From: Candidatus Uhrbacteria bacterium
GTDB lineage: Bacteria > Patescibacteriota > Patescibacteriia > JACQRZ01
NCBI GenBank assembly: GCA_023246955.1
Contig: JAHFHK010000004.1
Span: 6,237 to 44,966, forward strand
DNA: 38,730 nucleotides
Reading direction: 5' to 3'
Shown here: in pieces, positions 9,708 to 18,149 of the stretch
How positions within the stretch are numbered: position 1 is the first letter of the stretch
How the letters are laid out: each line of letters opens with the position of its first letter
Program-made: the position numbers and the translations under genes
The notes under the pieces: model-generated
What the model saw: only the letters and a program-made list of their open reading frames with translations
Told to the model about the DNA's origin: nothing
The model's database searches: none

Positions 9708-10178
9708 ATGTCAATATCTTCTTTTCAATGGTCATATAGCGAGAACGCGACACCACACCGCTCCGCAACATGGTATATCGTCGCAGGTCTTGTCGTGGGC
9801 GTGATATTAGTGTATAGTCTTGCCACCGCGAACTATCTCTTTGCGCTCATCACATTAATGACTACCATCATCGTATTTTCCAGCATGTTCCAAAGCTCCC
9901 CTGAGCGATCGTACGAGATCACGGGTCATGGGATAAGCGTTGATGGAAGTTTCCTGGCTTTCACCGACTGTGATAGCTTTGCCGTAGTGCCCGCAACGCA
10001 GGACATGCATAAGATATACGTACAGCCTCGCAAAGGCATGGGATCACTCATGTCGATACCAATAGCGGCCGACAAAGGAGAAAAGATGCGAACGTTCCTC
10101 CTCAATCACGTTACTGAAGATTCAGAACGTGTCGGAGAGCCCATCGCAGAGGTACTCATGCGCATTCTGAAACTATAA
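9708..10178 (+). CDS. hypothetical membrane protein, two TM helices and PH-like C-terminal domain
   Basis: ATG at 9708 within the ORF listed as 9480-10178; 156 aa; upstream part of that ORF overlaps tRNA-Ser and is not coding. Confidence 0.75.
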   Translation: MSISSFQWSYSENATPHRSATWYIVAGLVVGVILVYSLATANYLFALITLMTTIIVFSSMFQSSPERSYEITGHGISVDGSFLAFTDCDSFAVVPATQDMHKIYVQPRKGMGSLMSIPIAADKGEKMRTFLLNHVTEDSERVGEPIAEVLMRILKL

Positions 10179-10203
10179 GAGAGACCCCTTTGCAGAGGTC
10201 TCA
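10179..10203. repeat. short palindromic relative (D) of the TIR-bearing repeat family
   Basis: GAGAGACCCCTTTGCAGAGGTCTCA; minus strand contains GAGACCTCTGCAAA, an exact 14-mer of copy B's left end; stem GAGACC/GGTCTC. Confidence 0.65.
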
Positions 10204-10216
10204 ACAACTACTACAT

Positions 10217-10291
10217 GCTCCTGTAGTTCAACGGATAGAACACGGGTTTGCGGAACCCGTGATCTAGGTTCGATTCCTAGCGGGAGCACCA
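10217..10291 (+). tRNA. tRNA-Arg (anticodon GCG), CCA encoded
   Basis: Acceptor GCTCCTG/CGGGAGC, D-arm GTTCAACGGATAGAAC, anticodon loop TTGCGGA on stem CGGGT/ACCCG, T-arm CTAGG-TTCGATT-CCTAG, A discriminator, CCA. Confidence 0.93.
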
Positions 10292-10293
10292 GA

Positions 10294-10327
10294 AAACATC
10301 ACCCTTCGTGGGGTGGTGTTTTGTTTT
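10294..10327 (+). terminator. rho-independent terminator after tRNA-Arg
   Basis: AACATCACCC / GGGTGGTGTT stem with short loop followed by TTGTTTT. Confidence 0.75.
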
Positions 10328-10418
10328 GGGGAAAGATCAATTTACTTCGACGACCAATTTCTCGAAGAAGCGAAAGAGTATTGAGGAGGGGCGTTGCCCA
10401 CCTGTTGCCCAAAAGTGG

Positions 10419-10424
10419 TATAAT
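10419..10424 (+). promoter_or_regulatory. -10 element (TATAAT) upstream of secreted protein gene
   Basis: Perfect TATAAT after 'aaaagtgg'; only a poorly spaced TTGCCC as -35. Confidence 0.5.
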
Positions 10425-10444
10425 GAATGCACATAACTTTCCCT

Positions 10445-12127
10445 ATGCGCATTCGATCTCTCATCGCCATCGTCACGCTCTTGACTCTATCGGCCGCATT
10501 GATAGCGCCGTCAGTTTCTGCGCAAGAAATCGCAACAAAGTCCCTCGCGGGATATTTTGTGATGCGCGACGCAAAAGATTTTCATTGGTGGCATGTCGAT
10601 CCAAAGACACGGAGTTTTCAAGAAGTGACGGCAGGGAGTGAGTTTGCAAACATACGTGCAATGGCAGCGGGGATAACAGAAGATAATCTCTACCGTATCC
10701 CGTACGCGAATTTTGGAAGCGGAACGAAGCCCGACTCGGACGGGGACGGACTATCGGATAGTTTTGAGAATGCGATAGGAACGAACACGACACTTGCCGA
10801 CACTGATGGAGATGGATACTCCGACGGTGATGAGGTGTCCCATGGATATAGCCCCGTAGGACCAGGAAAGCCATTCTTTGACGCAAAATTCACGCGCGCA
10901 CAAGCGGGGAGAATCTTCGTGCAAAAAGAACACCCAGACAGACTGTGGTATGTAAACCCTCGCGATGGCAAGCGCTATCTTATCGCTACATTCACAGACT
11001 TTTCAGACTTTTTCAAAAAAGTAGCACGCACCGTTTCCGCCCCACAGCTTCCTGGATATGTGAAGCCCACTCCGGCAGCAAAGACAACGCCGAGTGCACC
11101 AACATCGGGAACCACCACCAACGCGCCTAAAGAGATCCCGCCGTTCAGTGCCTCTCCTTTGGCGGATCTGAGTTTGAAAGGAACACACCTTGCGCCCACA
11201 CAATCCACTCCTGGGTACGCAGCGACATATATCGACATATATAACGCCGGAACTACATCGGTGACAACACCGTACAAAGTATGGGTGCGCGCTATCGCAG
11301 ACGCAAAACTCTATGAAGGGGATGTCCTTTCGCATCCGGCAGGAAGCACGCAATCGGTGCAGCTCAACCTCCTCTGTGGCGTCTCATATCAAGTAACCAT
11401 AGACCCGCATGGATGGGTTACCGAATCCGATAAGACGAACAATACCTCGCTCATCGCCGCAGAATGTCCTCCAGACAACGCTGATCTCGTCGTAAAAGAC
11501 ATAGCACCCATTGCCGCATCAAAACTCCGCGTCGGAATGGCGACACCTATAAAGGTAGCGATCGGGAATAATGGAACATTCGTTTCAAAGCCATTTTCTG
11601 TGCGCGTGGCAAATGCAAAAGGGGAGACGATCTACCTAAGCCGATTTAACGGATGGGGCGCACAAACAAGCAGTGATTTTACCTTCAAATATAGCTGTCC
11701 TACGGCAGGGTCGACAACACTGGAGATAGACGTAGACTATGGGAACGAAATAAAAGAAACCGATGAGCGCAATCAGAATATGATTACGTATGACTGTGTT
11801 GATACCGCAGAACTCGAAATTCTTTCGATATCCGTTTCTGGGCAAGCAGCAGTAGGGAATGATGTATTCCTGGATATCCAGGAGAGAAATACCGGGAAGA
11901 AGGATTCTGGCGAGTATAAGACGCTTATAAAGCACCTCGGGACAGGGCAAGAACTCATGAGTGCTGACCCTTCTATCGCGGCAGGGGTAACGCGCACGCG
12001 TCGCGTACGATGGACCTGTTTTGCGAGCGGCAACCACGAACTCGAGCTAACGATCAATACGGGGAAGACTATATTCGAAAGCGACTATAACAATAATTCG
12101 AAGCGAGTATCGGTGCTGTGTCAGTAG
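10445..12127 (+). CDS. secreted surface protein with thrombospondin type-3-like calcium-binding repeats and CARDB-like domains
   Basis: Signal peptide MRIRSLIAIVTLLTLSAALIAPSVSAQ; 'DSDGDGLSDSFENAIGTNTTLADTDGDGYSDGDE'; repeated 'ADLVVKDIAP...N...DEYNN' CARDB-type segments; ORF track start at 10427 is less likely. Confidence 0.8.
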   Translation: MRIRSLIAIVTLLTLSAALIAPSVSAQEIATKSLAGYFVMRDAKDFHWWHVDPKTRSFQEVTAGSEFANIRAMAAGITEDNLYRIPYANFGSGTKPDSDGDGLSDSFENAIGTNTTLADTDGDGYSDGDEVSHGYSPVGPGKPFFDAKFTRAQAGRIFVQKEHPDRLWYVNPRDGKRYLIATFTDFSDFFKKVARTVSAPQLPGYVKPTPAAKTTPSAPTSGTTTNAPKEIPPFSASPLADLSLKGTHLAPTQSTPGYAATYIDIYNAGTTSVTTPYKVWVRAIADAKLYEGDVLSHPAGSTQSVQLNLLCGVSYQVTIDPHGWVTESDKTNNTSLIAAECPPDNADLVVKDIAPIAASKLRVGMATPIKVAIGNNGTFVSKPFSVRVANAKGETIYLSRFNGWGAQTSSDFTFKYSCPTAGSTTLEIDVDYGNEIKETDERNQNMITYDCVDTAELEILSISVSGQAAVGNDVFLDIQERNTGKKDSGEYKTLIKHLGTGQELMSADPSIAAGVTRTRRVRWTCFASGNHELELTINTGKTIFESDYNNNSKRVSVLCQ

Positions 12128-12151
12128 AAAGGAATCAGGGCGAACGCATTC

Positions 12152-12180
12152 TTGTGCAGGGGTAAGGAGTGCGGTACTAT
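12152..12180 (+). promoter_or_regulatory. promoter for recG
   Basis: TTGTGC, 17-nt spacer, TACTAT (12175-12180), 9 nt before ATG 12190. Confidence 0.6.
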
Positions 12181-12189
12181 ATCATGATT

Positions 12190-14301
12190 ATGAACAATAC
12201 CGGACTCTCCACTCCTATCAGTAAACTAGGACGCGTCGGCGCAAAGACGGCCGTCCTCTTCAATAAGCTAGGGATCCATACCTGCAAGGATCTCCTTTTT
12301 TATTTCCCGTTCCGCTTCGACGATTTCTCTCACGTCATACCCATCTCCGAAGCAACCGCAGGAACCGAAGTCACCATACGAGCGCGCATACAGCTCGTGA
12401 ACAATCGTCGCTCTGCCCGTACACGAAAGATTGTAACCGAAGCGATTGTCGCTGATGACTCAGGGAGTATCCGTGTAGTCTGGTTCAACCAGCCATACCT
12501 CATGAAAAATCTCGCAGTAGGGGATGAGGTCTACTTATCAGGAAAAACCAGCGATCACTTTCTTGACCTCCAGCTCACGAGCCCCGTCTACGAAAAAATA
12601 TACGCCCATCAAGAAACACTGCACACCGCACGTCTTGTTCCCATCTACTCGCTCACGGGTTCGCTCACGCAAAAACAATTTCGTACGGTTCTCGGCAATG
12701 CCATCGCCCGTTTTGGTGATGAAATAGAGGAGTGGATACCCGCAGATATCATCGCTCACGAACAGCTCCCCGGTCGTGTTGAAGCACTTCGCGCAATCCA
12801 TTTTCCGGAGAATAAAGATCAGTGTGCAGCCGCAACCCTCAGAATGAAGTTTGAAGAACTGTTCCGTCTCCAGGTATATTCCGCACAACAAAGAAGCCAG
12901 CTTCTGGGTCAAAAAGCCTACGCGGTTGCATTGAACACCCGAGAAACAGACGCGATATTTTCACGTATTCCCTTTACGCTCACGGGTGCACAAAAACAGG
13001 CGCTCAAAGAAATAATGGACGATATAGAAAAGTCTCACCCCATGAACAGACTCCTCGAAGGAGATGTGGGATCGGGGAAGACGGTCGTTGCGAGTGTTAT
13101 CGCAGCAATCATGACCCTCGCCGGATATCAATCCGCCATCATGGCGCCAACGGAAATACTCGCACAACAGCACTACCAGTCGCTGCTGAAGTTTTTGGGA
13201 CCTATGGGTATTACGTGCGCCATCATCACCGGCTCACAAGCAATAAGTTCAGTATCCCCAGTCCGCAAAGAAGAAGAAAGTCAAAAGAAGGTTTCCAAAC
13301 AAAAAGAGCGACAAGCGGTATACGATCAAGTAGAGCAGGGAGAAGTGAATGTGGTAATCGGGACACACGCCTTGATTCAAGAGCGCATGAAGTTCTTTCG
13401 CCTCGGATTCGCCGTGGTCGATGAGCAGCACCGTTTTGGTGTGAATCAACGCAAAGCACTCCGAGAAAAAAACCCCGACGAAGAGATGCCACACCTCCTC
13501 TCGATGACCGCAACACCGATCCCGCGCTCACTCGCACTGACACTCTACGGTGATCTCGACGTTTCTATTTTGAACGAATTACCCCAGGGACGTCTTCCTA
13601 TCATCACGAAAGTCGTGCCAAATTCATATAGGGAGTGGACCTATGATTTCATTAAGCAACAAATCCATTCTGGTCGTCAGGTATTCATCATTTGTCCCCT
13701 TATCGATCCATCAGACACGCTCGGGTACAAGTCAGTAAAAGAAGAATTCGAACGACTTTCACGGGATATTTTTCCAGGATTCACGATGGGGATGCTACAT
13801 GGAAAAATGAAACCCGTAGAAAAGGAGGCGGTGATGCGTACGATGGTCGAGGGGAGCATACAGATCCTCGTCGCAACATCCGTCGTCGAAGTAGGAGTAG
13901 ATATTCCTAATGCCACCGTCATGCTCATCGAAGGTGCTGATCGGTTCGGGCTCGCGCAACTCCATCAATTCCGTGGGCGTGTTGGGCGGGGTGCAGATCA
14001 GTCATATTGTTTCCTGATGCCGGGGAACGAAGAAAAAGAGTCCACCGAACGACTCGCTATCGTCGCATCATGCACCGACGGATTTGTATTGGCAGAAAAA
14101 GACCTCGAGCTCCGTGGGTCAGGGGATATCCTCGGAACGGTACAGTCGGGAATGCCCACACTTGCTTTTGCGACACTCCATGACACGGCCTTGATACAAA
14201 AAGCCCATGCCTACGCCCGGGACTATATTGGACGGATAAACGAATTTCCAGAAATGAAAGAGGAGATTGCGTCGTTTGCCCAGGGGGTACATCTAGAATA
14301 G
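12190..14301 (+). CDS. recG: ATP-dependent DNA helicase RecG
   Basis: 'LLEGDVGSGKTVVASV', 'MAPTEILAQQHYQSL', 'VVDEQHRFGVNQRKAL', 'SMTATPIPRSLALTLYGDLDVSILNELPQGR', 'QLHQFRGRVGRG'; GTG 12169 and ATG 12184 are alternative starts. Confidence 0.95.
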   Translation: MNNTGLSTPISKLGRVGAKTAVLFNKLGIHTCKDLLFYFPFRFDDFSHVIPISEATAGTEVTIRARIQLVNNRRSARTRKIVTEAIVADDSGSIRVVWFNQPYLMKNLAVGDEVYLSGKTSDHFLDLQLTSPVYEKIYAHQETLHTARLVPIYSLTGSLTQKQFRTVLGNAIARFGDEIEEWIPADIIAHEQLPGRVEALRAIHFPENKDQCAAATLRMKFEELFRLQVYSAQQRSQLLGQKAYAVALNTRETDAIFSRIPFTLTGAQKQALKEIMDDIEKSHPMNRLLEGDVGSGKTVVASVIAAIMTLAGYQSAIMAPTEILAQQHYQSLLKFLGPMGITCAIITGSQAISSVSPVRKEEESQKKVSKQKERQAVYDQVEQGEVNVVIGTHALIQERMKFFRLGFAVVDEQHRFGVNQRKALREKNPDEEMPHLLSMTATPIPRSLALTLYGDLDVSILNELPQGRLPIITKVVPNSYREWTYDFIKQQIHSGRQVFIICPLIDPSDTLGYKSVKEEFERLSRDIFPGFTMGMLHGKMKPVEKEAVMRTMVEGSIQILVATSVVEVGVDIPNATVMLIEGADRFGLAQLHQFRGRVGRGADQSYCFLMPGNEEKESTERLAIVASCTDGFVLAEKDLELRGSGDILGTVQSGMPTLAFATLHDTALIQKAHAYARDYIGRINEFPEMKEEIASFAQGVHLE

Positions 14302-14345
14302 GGAGACCCCCGCAAAATCATCTTTTTATATGTTGAAAAAGTCTC
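14302..14345. repeat. short relative (C) of the TIR-bearing repeat family
   Basis: GGAGACCCCCGCAAAATCATCTTTTT...TTGAAAAAGTCTC; left end resembles copy B's AGAGACCTCTGCAAAATCGCGCCTTTTT. Confidence 0.5.
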
Positions 14346-14360
14346 AATATCTGCTACAAT
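14333..14360 (+). promoter_or_regulatory. promoter for the Panacea TA pair
   Basis: TTGAAA (14333-14338), 16-nt spacer, TACAAT (14355-14360), ATG six nt later at 14367. Confidence 0.65.
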
Positions 14361-14366
14361 ACGCAT

Positions 14367-14960
14367 ATGTTGGCCTCAAAAGAATTTGATGATGAAAAAT
14401 TTGTGAATGCGGTTCTTTATTTTGCAAGGAATACGGATCCAGAATCGCTCGGACCACTGAAGCTCAATAAACTGTTATATTACAGTGATTTTTTGCATTT
14501 TAAGAAATACGGTAGACCTATTACCAATGACCGCTATGTTCGGATGGAGCATGGACCGGTGCCAAGCACTTCGTATATGATATTTGGACAAACGGCTGGT
14601 AATCTGGGTGATAAACCGACGAAGACGGTTTTGTCCGATAAGGTCACGATTAAAAAGACCCTATACAAAGGCAAGGTGATAAATAAAATTGAAGCCTTGA
14701 GAGAGCCCGACATGAGCGTATTCAGTGATTCGGAAATAGAAGTTTTGAAACACGTCGCAGAAGTATGTCGTAGCAAAAAATTAACGGGCAGCAAGCTTAG
14801 AGCAGCCACGCATCTTCCTGATTCTCCGTGGAGTAGGACCGAAGAGAACCAAACGATAGACTACTCTCTTATTTTGGACAATAGCCAAGACTCTTTATCC
14901 CGCGATTATGTTGAGTATTGGCAAAAAGAGAAGGAAGATTTGAGCGAGATTTTCTCATAA
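14367..14960 (+). CDS. Panacea (DUF4065/SocA-like) domain antitoxin
   Basis: 197 aa; 'FVNAVLYFARNTDPESLGPLKLNKLLYYSDFLHFKKYGRPITNDRYVRMEHGPVPSTSY' matches the Panacea/GepA pattern (KLxKLLYYsdf...YGxPI....y....GPVp). Confidence 0.85.
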   Translation: MLASKEFDDEKFVNAVLYFARNTDPESLGPLKLNKLLYYSDFLHFKKYGRPITNDRYVRMEHGPVPSTSYMIFGQTAGNLGDKPTKTVLSDKVTIKKTLYKGKVINKIEALREPDMSVFSDSEIEVLKHVAEVCRSKKLTGSKLRAATHLPDSPWSRTEENQTIDYSLILDNSQDSLSRDYVEYWQKEKEDLSEIFS

Positions 14961-14967
14961 TAATTGT

Positions 14968-15417
14968 ATGAGTATCGCTGAAAGATCGTCTTCAGCAATT
15001 TCTGTATCCTCCCTTAAAAGAGGGGATATTTTAGTTTGGAAAAATTATAAATTTTCCGATGGTACTCAAAAAACAAAGAGAGTACTGTTGCTAAGCGATT
15101 GTATCGACGGAAAGGCTATTATCGTTGTGCTTCCTACGTCTCAGCTTCAGTATTATGTTAACGACCTAAATCAAACTGCTATGATGGATACGATTTGTTT
15201 CTTAGCCAACGAATCGGCATCTTTTGAGAAAGATACGGTGATTGATCTCAAAAATATCGATATTCTTCGTGTTTCGAATGTAGAAGCGGTATCGCACAGA
15301 GGTGGAGTCTTTCAAAGAGACTCCTTGGATGAAAAGTCGATGGCGAAGATATTGGATGTTGTTCGCATAGCAAAGACCTTAACACCAAGACTTAAAAAAT
15401 ATATCCTCGATAGTTGA
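14968..15417 (+). CDS. MazF/PemK-like SH3-barrel toxin candidate
   Basis: 149 aa; 'LKRGDILVWKNYKFSDGTQKTKRVLLLSDCIDGKAIIVVLPTS' resembles the PemK/MazF N-terminal barrel (GDIv.v.f.fsdg...kR.vLvls); 7 nt after the Panacea gene. Confidence 0.65.
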   Translation: MSIAERSSSAISVSSLKRGDILVWKNYKFSDGTQKTKRVLLLSDCIDGKAIIVVLPTSQLQYYVNDLNQTAMMDTICFLANESASFEKDTVIDLKNIDILRVSNVEAVSHRGGVFQRDSLDEKSMAKILDVVRIAKTLTPRLKKYILDS

Positions 15418-15434
15418 GTTATTGATTTCGCGCG

Positions 15435-16844
15435 CTACCAATCCTTCGAAAAATCCTGAAGGTGAGTGATAGTGTGAAGACGAAGCGAAGGATCCTTCAG
15501 GGTGCTCGCCGCGTACGCATCGGTGAATCCTAGTTTAGCGGCCTCCTTGAGCCGCTTTTCTATTTGTGAAACAGGGCGTACTTCACCATTGAGTCCTACT
15601 TCGCCACATACCACGGTACGCGCGTTAAATGGTTTGTTGAGGTATGCGGAGATAATACTCCCACAAATTGCCAGGTCGATGGCAGGTTCAGTGATTTTGA
15701 GCCCGCCTACCACATTCACGTGGATATCCTGATCGCCGAGATTGAGTCCCACTCGTTTTGCGAGTACCGCGATGAGGAGCTGGAGTCTATTCGTATCAAA
15801 GCCTACCGCGCGACGCTGTGGATAGCCAAAGAACGTCTTGGTCGTGAGTGCCTGCACCTGTACGAGAAATGCGCGCGTCCCCTCCATAACCACGGATGTA
15901 ACCGTACCAGGGAGAACATCTTCATTCGTCGCTAGGAATATATTAGAAGGATTATCCACCTCGCGCAGTCCCTCTTCCTGCATCTCAAAAACTCCTACTT
16001 CATTCGTCGAACCAAAACGATTCTTCACAGTTTTGAGAAGGCGATAGTGGTACTGATTATCTCCTTCGAGATAGAGCACGGTGTCTACCATGTGCTCGAG
16101 CGTTTTGGGACCCGCCACCATGCCTTCTTTCGTCACATGACCGACGAGGATAATAGGGATGCCATGACGCTTGGCCGTTTCCATCAAAAAAATAGTACAC
16201 GCGCGCACCTGGGTGAGACTCCCTGCCTCAGAGGGGACAGTGGAAGAATAGACGGTCTGAATGGAGTCAACAAAGGCGAGCTTTGGTTTGCGTGCAACGA
16301 TCGTTGCACAAATCTTTTCGATGTTGGTTTCTCCGAGAAAATGCAGAGTATCAAGCGCGGGAGTCTTCGGTGTCTTCTGCGCAGTCGCGATACGATCAAA
16401 ACGGAGCTTCACCTGTTGCGCCGATTCTTCTCCTGAAGTGTATAGGACACTGATATCATCAATCGGGTCGGTGTCGATAACGGAAGTATTCTGCGCCACC
16501 TTGAGCGCAATTTGCAAAAGTAGGGTAGATTTTCCTATCCCAGGCTCTCCGCCTATAAGAACGAGACTTCCGGGGACGATGCCACCACCGAGCACCTGAT
16601 CAAGTTCACCGATACCAGTAGAAAATCGTGGCGTAGACGCATTCTCGATCGAGGGAAAGGAGATAGTAGGGGAGGGATTCGCTTGTTGAATGCGAAAAGC
16701 AGGAGTCTCTTTTTCAGACAAAGACTCAACATACGTTTCGCTCAAAGTGCCCCATTTACCACAATCAAGACAACGCCCCGACCATTTGGAAGATTGCGCG
16801 TCGCACGCGGAACAGGTAAAGAGAGTTTTGGGAGCGTTTGCCAT
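15435..16844 (-). CDS. radA: DNA repair protein RadA (Sms)
   Basis: Zinc finger 'CSACDAQSSKWSGRCLDCGKW', Walker A 'GGEPGIGKSTLLLQ', KNRFG motif 'VKNRFGSTNEVGVFEM', Lon-like C-terminus. Confidence 0.97.
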   Translation of the reverse strand: MANAPKTLFTCSACDAQSSKWSGRCLDCGKWGTLSETYVESLSEKETPAFRIQQANPSPTISFPSIENASTPRFSTGIGELDQVLGGGIVPGSLVLIGGEPGIGKSTLLLQIALKVAQNTSVIDTDPIDDISVLYTSGEESAQQVKLRFDRIATAQKTPKTPALDTLHFLGETNIEKICATIVARKPKLAFVDSIQTVYSSTVPSEAGSLTQVRACTIFLMETAKRHGIPIILVGHVTKEGMVAGPKTLEHMVDTVLYLEGDNQYHYRLLKTVKNRFGSTNEVGVFEMQEEGLREVDNPSNIFLATNEDVLPGTVTSVVMEGTRAFLVQVQALTTKTFFGYPQRRAVGFDTNRLQLLIAVLAKRVGLNLGDQDIHVNVVGGLKITEPAIDLAICGSIISAYLNKPFNARTVVCGEVGLNGEVRPVSQIEKRLKEAAKLGFTDAYAASTLKDPSLRLHTITHLQDFSKDW

Positions 16845-16901
16845 AGTGCCACTACTATAGCGCGCTCGAGGAGGGATTTCAAGGAGGAGGAGTGGGAGAG
16901 C

Positions 16902-18146
16902 CTATTTCTTAAAGCAAGCGTCGATGTTTTGGAATGAATCGAGAATAAGCGCGTTGTGATCTTTCTCGACTAGCTTACTCTGAGAGGGGATGATTGTTGC
17001 GAGTTTTTCGAGAGCAGTAGCATTTCCGGCGTATTGCCCACCCCAGTTTGCGGGTCTATATATCAATGAAATGCGGGACGCATTTGCTTTCAGTGCCGCC
17101 TCTTGGGTGACAATAGTATCTGCAGAAGGGTCGATCATACCTATATATTTATAGGACGAAGCATTAGGAAGAATACTTCCGATGACATATCCACCACCAC
17201 TATGTCCTGTGATACTTTTGCTTTTTATAGAAAGAGAAAGTCCTTTCGCACCGAGCGCTTTCTGAAGAAGATTTTCTGCACCCGCTACAGAGTTAGGAAA
17301 GAGGGGCGCAACAAGTATTACTGGACCCATCGCACCGGATGTAATTTTTTGCTGTAGAATTGCAGGAATATTTCTTGAAGCATACGTCCAGGTTTTATCT
17401 TGCACACCCTGTACGGCCACGGTGTCGTAGTAGTCGGGAACACCAGTTGCACCATGAAAATAATAGATAACATCAGCCTGATCTCCATTTTTGAACGCTC
17501 CCGATATCCATACAAACCCGTCAGGCCCCAAGTAGGTGATAGCAGGGTCGCTAATATTGCCCGTCACGACACTCGTACTCGTTCCACATGCAACTGTGGG
17601 GCCCGAGGAGGTTGCCCCTCCGCTAGCCCCACCTGAGCTCGGCGTCGGAGCGGGCGCGGTGATATTCACCGAAAGCTTCGGTTGATTGAGTCCACCGAGG
17701 GTAATAGGCTTGAGCTGCACGAACTCGGGGTTGATAATCCAAAGCACCGTATACGATCCCAGTGTGAGAGCGAGACCGACGAGGGCATTCGACATGGCTG
17801 TCTGTGCCTGCTGTATCTTCCCTGAATCTCCCGCAGAGATGAGATAGAGCACCCCGCCATACATGAACACAAGAACGACGAGAATCCCCACAGCCCCTAT
17901 GATCCACACATAGGCAGCCGCGATATATTGGGAGATACCATTGCATTTGATCTCCGCCCCCGGCTTCGTCGGATCAGTGTCACAAAGTTTGATCGTTTCG
18001 GTAGGTTTGCTCTTTGAGGGGTCGGTGAGGGGCACTTGCAAACGAAGATCATTCGATTGCGCATGCGAAAACACCGGCACCGCGAGCGATGAGCCAATGA
18101 TGAGGGAGAGGAATGCAAGAACGAGAAGTTGTTTCATAAACAGCAA
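16902..18146 (-). CDS. T4SS-pilin/VirB2-like N-terminal domain fused to an alpha/beta-hydrolase-like domain
   Basis: Signal peptide; two TM helices 'YIAAAYVWIIGAVGILVVLVFMYGGVLYLISAGDSGKIQQAQTAMSNALVGLALTLGSYTVLWIINPEFV'; C-terminus with nucleophile elbow 'SITGHSGGGYV', 'MIDPSAD', 'VEKDHNALI'. Confidence 0.8.
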   Translation of the reverse strand: MLFMKQLLVLAFLSLIIGSSLAVPVFSHAQSNDLRLQVPLTDPSKSKPTETIKLCDTDPTKPGAEIKCNGISQYIAAAYVWIIGAVGILVVLVFMYGGVLYLISAGDSGKIQQAQTAMSNALVGLALTLGSYTVLWIINPEFVQLKPITLGGLNQPKLSVNITAPAPTPSSGGASGGATSSGPTVACGTSTSVVTGNISDPAITYLGPDGFVWISGAFKNGDQADVIYYFHGATGVPDYYDTVAVQGVQDKTWTYASRNIPAILQQKITSGAMGPVILVAPLFPNSVAGAENLLQKALGAKGLSLSIKSKSITGHSGGGYVIGSILPNASSYKYIGMIDPSADTIVTQEAALKANASRISLIYRPANWGGQYAGNATALEKLATIIPSQSKLVEKDHNALILDSFQNIDACFKK

Positions 18147-18149
18147 ACC

